DNA from: Succinatimonas sp.
Lineage (GTDB): Bacteria > Pseudomonadota > Gammaproteobacteria > Enterobacterales > Succinivibrionaceae
Assembly (NCBI GenBank): GCA_022779845.1
Contig: JALEXT010000022.1
Location: 67,270-99,619 of the forward strand
DNA: 32,350 nucleotides
Direction: 5' to 3'
Part shown: one piece after another, positions 1-7,745 of the stretch
Layout: each line of letters opens with the position of its first letter
How positions within the stretch are numbered: the stretch's first letter is position 1
The notes under the pieces: model-generated
The model's input: only the letters and a program-made list of their open reading frames with translations
The model's database searches: none
Told to the model about the DNA's origin: nothing
Program-made: the position numbers and the translations under genes

Positions 1-407
1 CTGTTTTCATCTTTGACTTGAGTTTCCCTCAAAAGATAACGTCCTCCTCTGCCTTGATACTGCGACAAGTTGGGTTCAACATTCGACCATTGCGGAAGTC
101 GCAAATAAATCATTACGCTGTTTGCTGAACTACCGTCAAATTCAAGCGTAAGAGGAGCAATACTGCAATTTCCCGGCATGGACAATTCCTGACCGTCAGG
201 AAGAATAGCAGAAAGGTGCTTAACTACGACACGTCTTGACTTAAGTGCATCCAAATCCAATTGCAGATCACACCAACCGTAAGCATAAGGCAAAGTCACT
301 TCACGAATTTTTCGCGGCAAATCTTCCAACAGTCTTTGCATCCTTTGTAAATGATGAGGCTGCAGAAAAAGCCCTTCGCTCCAATGAAGCTGTTCGTCAA
401 AACGCAT
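1..407 (-). CDS. tssK: T6SS baseplate subunit TssK, N-terminal part (gene runs off the left edge)
   Basis: Minus-strand translation from ATG at 407: MRFDEQLHWSEGLFLQPHHLQRM..., the typical TssK N-terminus (WxEGLFLxPQHxQ); located next to tssJ in a T6SS operon. Confidence 0.9.
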   Translation of the reverse strand, partial: MRFDEQLHWSEGLFLQPHHLQRMQRLLEDLPRKIREVTLPYAYGWCDLQLDLDALKSRRVVVKHLSAILPDGQELSMPGNCSIAPLTLEFDGSSANSVMIYLRLPQWSNVEPNLSQYQGRGGRYLLRETQVKDEN

Positions 408-420
408 AAATTCTTTCCTG

Positions 421-960
421 TTATTTTATTTCTGTTTGCTTTTCTACTGCAGGCGGACGTTTAAGTTCAATGATCCCGCTTCCGCCTACCTCAATATAAT
501 GTACGGATGAATCAATTAAGAACCCGTCATTCATATTGATGATAAGTTTACGCGGATCTACTGCGCTATCTTTCCCGTCTACTATCAAAGGCAAATTCGA
601 AATCACGGCTATATATTTAGAACCTTTATCTTTCCAATGCTCCCAACATCTGGCATCGTCGGGTATGAATTTCGAGCTCATGTCATTTTCTGAAAATTTA
701 AGCGTCACCGCGCCCAAATTTTGTCTGAATTGAGAATCCGGGGCAAAATAACGATCAACGTCATAGGCAATAAGACGTTTTTCCTCAGCTTCGGTAACTC
801 CTACGACATCCACCTCTATAGTAGGGCAATAACCGTAATTACTTTGAATATCCTCAGCCAGATATACGCCTATATCACTGGTGGAAGCAGAACATCCTGT
901 AAGTAACCATATTGATAACAAGGATATTTCTAAAACTTTATTCTTACCGGTAAAACGCAT
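421..960 (-). CDS. tssJ: T6SS outer-membrane lipoprotein TssJ-like
   Basis: 179 aa ORF with signal peptide and lipobox (LLTGC), directly upstream of tssK; size and position fit TssJ. Confidence 0.75.
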   Translation of the reverse strand: MRFTGKNKVLEISLLSIWLLTGCSASTSDIGVYLAEDIQSNYGYCPTIEVDVVGVTEAEEKRLIAYDVDRYFAPDSQFRQNLGAVTLKFSENDMSSKFIPDDARCWEHWKDKGSKYIAVISNLPLIVDGKDSAVDPRKLIINMNDGFLIDSSVHYIEVGGSGIIELKRPPAVEKQTEIK

Positions 961-989
961 ATTTCATGTCTTTTTCAAAGTTACGTCTT

Positions 990-2126
990 TTATCCTCTGA
1001 ATCTGCCTATAGGCCGTTCAGGCTGCTTCTTAATTTCCTGTCTGCTTATAGTAGAAGGCTTCGGCTCTGCATCATGCGGGATTTCACTCATTTCAACGCT
1101 TTCTCCCCAGTTATCAGCTCCGGATGCTACTGCATATCCCAAATTATAATACTGCTCATAACGCTGTTTAGGGGTTAAGACACCGCCTTCCTTCAATGCA
1201 CACATAAGCAAAAGTCCGTTGAGTCCGTTAGCAAACATACCTGCAGGAGTCTTAACCACATTTTTACCGGGAGCTAAATTTCCATAACTCCAAAAAGCAC
1301 ACAGCGACAACAACCCCTCAGGTTCATCAGGAAGAAGGTTACCTATATCAAGACAAACGGAAGCATTGTCATCGTCAGGAGATACTACATAACGATATAC
1401 AGCATCCAAAGCTGATGCTTTGCGGGCAATTTGTTTTTTTTCATCTTTTGGAGGTAAAACTGATTTAATAGTCTCGATAGTCTGCGTTCTTACAGCTTCC
1501 ACCTGTGACTTTAGATCAGACTCCGCTTTAAAAATAGGACTGTTAGGATCCACTCGTGAAGGAGAATCATCGCCTTGATAAACATTCATTGCCTTTTGCA
1601 ATAGTTCATCCAAGCTCATTCCGTAAAGTTTTCTTTGTTCCTCATCAAAAATTCCTTTTACCTCTCCCATAAATTCAAGCACATCTTCATCAAAAAGCGA
1701 TTGAACATCACTTTTTAATTTGGCTATGCTGTTTTGTATTTCAGCAAAGTAGTCAGTGTTATCTCCAGCAAGAGGCGCTTCTTTGGCCCACTCAGGAATG
1801 ACAAACGGTTTTGGTTTACCTATTTCAGAAATATCACGTACTTTTGCAGGAGCTTTTTTTATTTCATCCAATAAATTGACGACACAGCGATACCCCCACC
1901 ATTCAGCAGCACGATGATGCAGGTTATAACAAAGAAACCGACAAGCTTCCTTAAAATCTTTACGAAGTATTAACTGTTCAAGAAAGCTTTCACTATCTGG
2001 ATAATCTGTAGCCAGTCTTCCTAATTCGGTCGATAACTCGTAATGTTCCTGGTCAACTGTTTCCTCAACGGTACGATGCCGAAAAAGCACCACATGACGT
2101 TCACGCCAATCAAGTTTGTCTGACAT
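990..2126 (-). CDS. VgrG-associated protein resembling T6SS DUF6931-type family, copy 2
   Basis: 378 aa ORF; N-terminal EACRFLCYNLHHRAAEWWGYRCV motif; paralogous along its length to the ORF at 6106..7245 (shared RDISEIGKPKPFVIP, SPDDxNA, LCAFWSYGNL, MFANGxNGLLLMCAL). Family name is from memory. Confidence 0.6.
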   Translation of the reverse strand: MSDKLDWRERHVVLFRHRTVEETVDQEHYELSTELGRLATDYPDSESFLEQLILRKDFKEACRFLCYNLHHRAAEWWGYRCVVNLLDEIKKAPAKVRDISEIGKPKPFVIPEWAKEAPLAGDNTDYFAEIQNSIAKLKSDVQSLFDEDVLEFMGEVKGIFDEEQRKLYGMSLDELLQKAMNVYQGDDSPSRVDPNSPIFKAESDLKSQVEAVRTQTIETIKSVLPPKDEKKQIARKASALDAVYRYVVSPDDDNASVCLDIGNLLPDEPEGLLSLCAFWSYGNLAPGKNVVKTPAGMFANGLNGLLLMCALKEGGVLTPKQRYEQYYNLGYAVASGADNWGESVEMSEIPHDAEPKPSTISRQEIKKQPERPIGRFRG

Positions 2127-2137
2127 CGTATTTTTCC

Positions 2138-2578
2138 TTAGTTGATCTTCATAGCTTTGGTAGCAACATCCATGGCTCCAGCCTTGCTGGTCATGGCTGA
2201 CGCACCTCCATCTGCAGCTCTGGCATCAGTTTTACTTGCCTGAGCTTCGGTATCAGAAGCTTCTACAGCTCCCTGCTGTCCACGTACATCATCTTTGGCC
2301 AAAGCAGCCTCATTTTTACTGCCTGCTGTTTCTTTTTTATCCAACACTGTTTCGTCTTTGGTAGGAGTTATTTCTTTAACACCAATAGGATCTGCACTGC
2401 GTTTATTAGTTACCGAAAGGATGGTGATCATTTGAGTAGCCGCAGCCATAAGTCCTTTCATAGCAACCGTTCCTGCAACCGACATTGCGGCATTTCTTAT
2501 ATATTTTCGTTGTTCATCATTCAATTTCAATTTTTCAGTATCCGACATATAAAAATCCTCTCTTAGAAAACCGTTCAA
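2138..2578 (-). CDS. Small Ala/Asp-rich VgrG-module protein, copy 2 (unknown function)
   Basis: 146 aa ORF; C-terminal half strongly similar to the ORF at 7262..7687 (PTKDETxLDKKE...LAKDDVRxQQG...DTEAQA.KTDARAAD.GASAM..KAGAMDVA.K.MKIN). Confidence 0.75.
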   Translation of the reverse strand: MNGFLREDFYMSDTEKLKLNDEQRKYIRNAAMSVAGTVAMKGLMAAATQMITILSVTNKRSADPIGVKEITPTKDETVLDKKETAGSKNEAALAKDDVRGQQGAVEASDTEAQASKTDARAADGGASAMTSKAGAMDVATKAMKIN

Positions 2579-2607
2579 GGATTACTGCCTGCCTGAGGTT
2601 GTACCGG

Positions 2608-5600
2608 TTAAGGTTGTCCTCCTTGCACAACATTTCTTATGGTTGCAGCTCCGCTTCCTGCAAGATATGTTTGCAAGAAATCATTTTGTTTACTGGTGAA
2701 GGTCATACTGTCACCCTCAAGCTTCACCGAAGTTGAAGTCAATGACAGCGACGCTAATGAAGGCTTTAAAAATCCTTTTGCCCCTTTATAAGCTATATAG
2801 CCTGCCGAAATCAAACTGCACAGAGTTTTTTCGTAAGTAATATAAAGTCTTATCTGATCTAACTTGCTCATTGAAGAATTTTTAAAGGGAGTAATGTACG
2901 AATTGCGATCACTTTCCTTGATATTCTTTCGATCAGCGTCTATTTTCATAGACGTATAGACCACCTTACATACGTCATATATCCTGTCCAAGGTATAGTT
3001 AATCATCGCTATGATAGCCATGACATAGTTGAAATACAGCTCTCCTCTCTTTTGCCGTTCACTGGCTAATTGTGCTACTTGTTCGGGTGTACGATCTGCT
3101 TCTTTTATTGCTTCTATAGTTTGAATTGTGTCGGCATTCTTATCTAACTTATCCTTTGCACTGTTTAATCCGTTATAAGATTTAATACCTGCCAAAACAT
3201 CGTCAAATACAGTGTAAGAAGTAGATAAAACAGCATCCTTGATGGCAACAGCGTTTTTGTCTTTTGCAGCAAGTGACGTAGTAAGATCAGCTATAAAATT
3301 GGCGGTGAATTTTGCTATTCCTACAGCCATATCACGCGTACCAGAAGTATTTATGTCAACCTTTCCGCCAGTCATGGATACGGCGCCGTACCCAAGCTTT
3401 ATACCAGTGCCGATACTGCCTGACAATTGCAGATAATTGGTTGCACTGAGCTTAACGTCAAAAGCAGATGCCGACACTCCAGAATAACTTTTTACGTTAA
3501 AAGAAGATCCCAACAGACTTGAATTTCTGTACACCTCAGAAACATTCTTTCCGCTGTATGCAGCGGGTGAGAAAATACTCGTACCGTCCAATTTAAGCGC
3601 TATGCTACTGCCGCCGACATTTTGAGTGATAGATTTTGCTGAATATTCAGTAATATCGCCTTTGGCATGCGTGCAGATTTTTCCATCGGCAATAATATTA
3701 ATATTCTTGGCATGGATGGTCAGATCACCTTCTGCATTGAAACTCATTGCATCCGATGAAAGCAAAGACAACTCGGATCTTCCTGACACACTAGATCCGT
3801 CTTTGATGAAATCTATTTTATATTCTTCTACTATCTTTGCTGCCAACTCATAAAGTTCGTTTTCAGCCTTTTTAAAAGATTTTTCAATTGCATCTAGGGT
3901 TACGCTGGCATATGAAACTTCGTTTTTGCCTTCTTTTTTTTGCGTTACCGTAGTTACGTACTGAGTTTGTTCCCTAAGTTCATCTATCTTGCGTTTAAAT
4001 TGAGATGTCTGATCATCAGCACTGATCTCCGGATCAGCTTCACTGATTTTCAATTCTCTTGCTTTTTGCCTGAAATCTCTCAATACTTTTTCATAATTTT
4101 GTTTGTTTTCCCTATAGGCTTTAGACTTTTCTTTGGCATCAGTTTGAAATTTTGACAAATAAATATCGTCGTACAAATTACCTTTATTTCTCTGTACAGA
4201 CAATTCATATATATAACGATTAAGTTCAGGTTCACCTTTTGCAATCAATGATGCGACATATTGTGAATTATTGATAAAACGACCGAGTCTCATGTCAGCA
4301 CGGCCACAATAACGTCCGCCATTGTCAGACAGACCTTTTTGTTTCAAATCAACAAAAAGTTTTTCACATTCACCGCTATCAAATACTGTTTCTGATGCCA
4401 GCTCTCTTCCATACTCCAACGATTTCTCAGAATCAGGTAAAAGCGCTTGTGGACTCAATGCCTGAAGATAAAAATTTCCACCGCTTCGCAAAAGCATAAC
4501 CACACTTCCGCAACGAGGGTGTTTTACGCTTCCCAAACGATCTTTACCGGCATGAGCTACAACCACATGACCAGACAGATCCAACTTTGCATAAAACAAA
4601 TCCTTACCTGTACACAGATTGTTTTCAAAAGCTGTTACTGTCTGATCATCACAATTACCGTTTTGATCGCATACCGTAGCTGCCAGAAGTTCAGTAGTTG
4701 CATACACTGATTTATCAGGTCTGGATGCAAAACTCCCCAACCTCAGACCGTCAATATCTCCGAATACTTCAATTCCTTCGACAAATACAGACGCCGGAGT
4801 ATTGTAAAGAGAAGAGTTAATTTTAAGATCGCTAGCACTTACAACAAAAGACCTGTCACCTTTTGTTCCCTCAGCTTTTAAGGTAAATACACACCCAGGA
4901 CGAACTGCAACTTGATTGTATAATTTCCAAGAACAACCTTCTTTAATACGTCGTCTTCTACGCTCAACATTACGCTCTTTTTGCTTCTCAAGAAGCGAAT
5001 ATGACGCATTACGCGATGCCGCATCTTCTTCAAAAAACAAATTCTCAGTATTGTCATCTTCATTTTTACGGTCAAAATGACGTTTAAAGCAGCAGAAATC
5101 GTCAACCAATAAATCATCAGTTGGCGCTTTTCCCTGAGCAAAATGACCTTCCAAATGCTGATTGCAAAATTTTTCGTTTTCCTGCGTATCGTTTTTTTTC
5201 CATAGATCGGCAAACGCCAAAGTATCCGAAAAGACTAAAGCACAATCATCTTGTCTTTGATCGAATACATAGTTAATGCCATTGTCGATTAGTAATCTGT
5301 TAAGAAAGTCCTGATCTGATTGCGGTCCTTGCTGCAACAACAATTTGGAAAATTTAAATCTCTCAATATTCCTAAGTGCGGATAAATCCAGTTTGAAGAA
5401 GGAACCGATTCCATCTGACAAAACACCGTTTTCACCTGTCAGAAGCGTTTTGATGATGTCTTCAAGGCTACAATCAAAGAAGTAATTCCAGGAAAAGTAT
5501 GAAGATAATTTTTCAAGAGGAGAACATAATTTTAATTCATAGTAATGTCTTATTTCCTGTGTATTTCCTGAAGAAAATTTTTTACTTCCTCGAGAAATAA

Positions 5601-5988
5601 CTTCGGAAATTTTTCCCCACAGATAATGCTTTTCACCCAGAAGATCTGTTGCAGCCCCTGTCACAGGAGCGTTTACTCCCAAAACAGTTGAACTTTTTAC
5701 TCCGTAAGTAACCCTTACCAATAACTCATCAAGCTCTATAGCGTGAAGATCAAATTCTGTTAAGGTATAAAAAACTATACAAGCACTGAAAGACTGACTT
5801 AACTGCTCATGCAAAGAAAATTCGTAAATTTTTGCGTCGGAAAACAATCCATCTTCTTTTGCTAAAAGTGAAATCCCCACGCCGGAATTTTTTTCTACTG
5901 TTTTCTCTGTTGTTTTGACTGTACTGCTATTATCGCGGAGTTTAAAGATGTCTATTTTAGGTTCGATCAGCACTTTACTCATAACCAT
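2608..5988 (-). CDS. vgrG: T6SS spike protein VgrG, long form with coiled-coil insert and helical C-terminal extension (copy 2)
   Basis: 1126 aa; gp27-like QQGPQSDQDFLNRLLIDNGINYVF motif; repetitive DUF2345-like beta-helix segment (LTIHAKNINIIADGKI...); paralogue of 7746..11375. ATG-ATG start; true start may be the second Met. Confidence 0.85.
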   Translation of the reverse strand: MVMSKVLIEPKIDIFKLRDNSSTVKTTEKTVEKNSGVGISLLAKEDGLFSDAKIYEFSLHEQLSQSFSACIVFYTLTEFDLHAIELDELLVRVTYGVKSSTVLGVNAPVTGAATDLLGEKHYLWGKISEVISRGSKKFSSGNTQEIRHYYELKLCSPLEKLSSYFSWNYFFDCSLEDIIKTLLTGENGVLSDGIGSFFKLDLSALRNIERFKFSKLLLQQGPQSDQDFLNRLLIDNGINYVFDQRQDDCALVFSDTLAFADLWKKNDTQENEKFCNQHLEGHFAQGKAPTDDLLVDDFCCFKRHFDRKNEDDNTENLFFEEDAASRNASYSLLEKQKERNVERRRRRIKEGCSWKLYNQVAVRPGCVFTLKAEGTKGDRSFVVSASDLKINSSLYNTPASVFVEGIEVFGDIDGLRLGSFASRPDKSVYATTELLAATVCDQNGNCDDQTVTAFENNLCTGKDLFYAKLDLSGHVVVAHAGKDRLGSVKHPRCGSVVMLLRSGGNFYLQALSPQALLPDSEKSLEYGRELASETVFDSGECEKLFVDLKQKGLSDNGGRYCGRADMRLGRFINNSQYVASLIAKGEPELNRYIYELSVQRNKGNLYDDIYLSKFQTDAKEKSKAYRENKQNYEKVLRDFRQKARELKISEADPEISADDQTSQFKRKIDELREQTQYVTTVTQKKEGKNEVSYASVTLDAIEKSFKKAENELYELAAKIVEEYKIDFIKDGSSVSGRSELSLLSSDAMSFNAEGDLTIHAKNINIIADGKICTHAKGDITEYSAKSITQNVGGSSIALKLDGTSIFSPAAYSGKNVSEVYRNSSLLGSSFNVKSYSGVSASAFDVKLSATNYLQLSGSIGTGIKLGYGAVSMTGGKVDINTSGTRDMAVGIAKFTANFIADLTTSLAAKDKNAVAIKDAVLSTSYTVFDDVLAGIKSYNGLNSAKDKLDKNADTIQTIEAIKEADRTPEQVAQLASERQKRGELYFNYVMAIIAMINYTLDRIYDVCKVVYTSMKIDADRKNIKESDRNSYITPFKNSSMSKLDQIRLYITYEKTLCSLISAGYIAYKGAKGFLKPSLASLSLTSTSVKLEGDSMTFTSKQNDFLQTYLAGSGAATIRNVVQGGQP

Positions 5989-6105
5989 CTCCTTATTTCT
6001 GCAGTACAGAAAAATTCTTGCTAAAAAGCTTTCATAACTACAACACGAAGCACACTCTCGCTGCTAAAAAAGCTGTTCTATTATTTTATATTAAAATTCA
6101 AGACA

Positions 6106-7245
6106 TTATCCTTTAAATCTTGTATTTGTGTGATCAAGATTTCCGACTTTCCTTCTAATACTTTCCGCCAAATCCTTATGCGGAACGGCGTTATCCTCCA
6201 CACTTTGTCCCCAATTGTCAGAACCTATCGCTGTCTGATAGCCAATCTCAAAATATTTTTCATAGCGTTGTTTCGGTTTTAAAATTCCCCCTTCCTGCAA
6301 CGCACACATCAACAGCAACCCGTTCACTCCGTTTGCAAACATACCAATCGGTGTTTTTATGACATTAGCTCCGCCCGGAGAAAGATTACCGTAACTCCAA
6401 AAAGCGCATAAAGCCAATAAACCTTCAGGCTCCCCAGGGATAATATTGCCACTTTGCAGACATAAAGTTGCATTTTCATCATCTGGAGACACTATGTAAC
6501 TGTAAACAGAGTCAAGACATGCTAATTTATGCTCTGCCTGTTTTTTTAGATCCGGTTTGGGAAGCACTGATTTGATAACATCAATCGTTTCTTTTCTCAC
6601 CGTTTCAATTTTAGATTTAAGCTCAATCTCAGATTTAAAAATAGGACTTTCCGGGTCGATACGCGTAGATGTCTCATCTCCTTTGAATGTTGCCAACGCT
6701 TTTTTCATGCAATCATCCAAAGTCATGCCATAGCGCTTACGTTGCTCATCATCAAAAATAGCTTTGATTTCATCAACAACAGCCCTAACTTCCGGATCGA
6801 TAAGCCTTTCTACATCTGATTTCAGCTTGTCTAAAGTTTTATTTACATCCTGCAACATCTTTGATGGTGTAAGCATATCCTTGTTCGAAACGGCAGGTTC
6901 TTTTGCCCAATCCGGGATCACAAACGGTTTAGGTTTTCCTATTTCTGATATATCTCGAGGTTTTGCAGGATTTTTCGCAACCTCATTTTTTAGGTCCAAA
7001 ACACATCTGTACGCCCACCAAACAGCAATTCTTCTGTGCAGGTTATAAGCAAGAAAACGACAAGCCTCTTTGTAATTTTTCTGCAATTTCAATTCATTCA
7101 AAAAATCTTCCGAATCAGGAAACTTATCTGCCAAGTTTTTTAAGTCAGAGGACAGTTCATAGTTTTCCTGCCGGACGATTTCCTGAACCTTTCGATGCAA
7201 ACAAAGCACAACATGCTGATTGAGCCAATTTAGTTTATCCGACAT
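6106..7245 (-). CDS. VgrG-associated protein resembling T6SS DUF6931-type family, copy 1
   Basis: 379 aa ORF; EACRFLAYNLHRRIAVWWAYRCV motif; paralogue of 990..2126. Confidence 0.6.
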   Translation of the reverse strand: MSDKLNWLNQHVVLCLHRKVQEIVRQENYELSSDLKNLADKFPDSEDFLNELKLQKNYKEACRFLAYNLHRRIAVWWAYRCVLDLKNEVAKNPAKPRDISEIGKPKPFVIPDWAKEPAVSNKDMLTPSKMLQDVNKTLDKLKSDVERLIDPEVRAVVDEIKAIFDDEQRKRYGMTLDDCMKKALATFKGDETSTRIDPESPIFKSEIELKSKIETVRKETIDVIKSVLPKPDLKKQAEHKLACLDSVYSYIVSPDDENATLCLQSGNIIPGEPEGLLALCAFWSYGNLSPGGANVIKTPIGMFANGVNGLLLMCALQEGGILKPKQRYEKYFEIGYQTAIGSDNWGQSVEDNAVPHKDLAESIRRKVGNLDHTNTRFKG

Positions 7246-7261
7246 AAGAAATGACTCTCCG

Positions 7262-7687
7262 TTAATTGATCTTCATGCCTTTGGCGGCAACATCCATTGC
7301 ACCTGCTTTATTCATCATCGCAGATGCACCTGAATCAGCCGCTCTGGCATCTGTTTTAGCCGCTTGAGCTTCTGTATCAGCAGCCTGTACCGTTCCCTGC
7401 TGAGCTCTGACATCGTCTTTTGCCAAAGAAGCTTCATTTTTATTAGCTGTAGACTCCTTTTTGTCTAATATGGTTTCATCTTTAGTAGGAGCCACTTCTT
7501 TCGTACCGGTGATGGTTGATTTTTTATGGTTGGTAGTTGTCAATTTCGTAATTAACTGATGCACTCCGGACATAACTCCCTGAATCAAAAGAGAACCGGC
7601 CATATTTTTGGCCATATCTATTACCATCTGCTTTTGTTCTTTGCTGAGTTTAGATTCATTACGATCATCAGTCATACTTTTTTCCAT
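7262..7687 (-). CDS. Small Ala/Asp-rich VgrG-module protein, copy 1 (unknown function)
   Basis: 141 aa ORF; about 61/79 identical residues by eye to the C-terminal half of the ORF at 2138..2578; sits between vgrG and the WW-motif gene in both modules. Confidence 0.75.
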   Translation of the reverse strand: MEKSMTDDRNESKLSKEQKQMVIDMAKNMAGSLLIQGVMSGVHQLITKLTTTNHKKSTITGTKEVAPTKDETILDKKESTANKNEASLAKDDVRAQQGTVQAADTEAQAAKTDARAADSGASAMMNKAGAMDVAAKGMKIN

Positions 7688-7745
7688 TTATTTACCGATT
7701 CTGTAATTTTGAAAGATCCTGCTATTACCAGTGTTCTTGATGAAC

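Noticed and set aside
4878-5213. 111-aa minus-strand ORF inside vgrG copy 2
   Set aside because: Out-of-frame ORF within a confidently called VgrG; composition looks like a shifted-frame translation.
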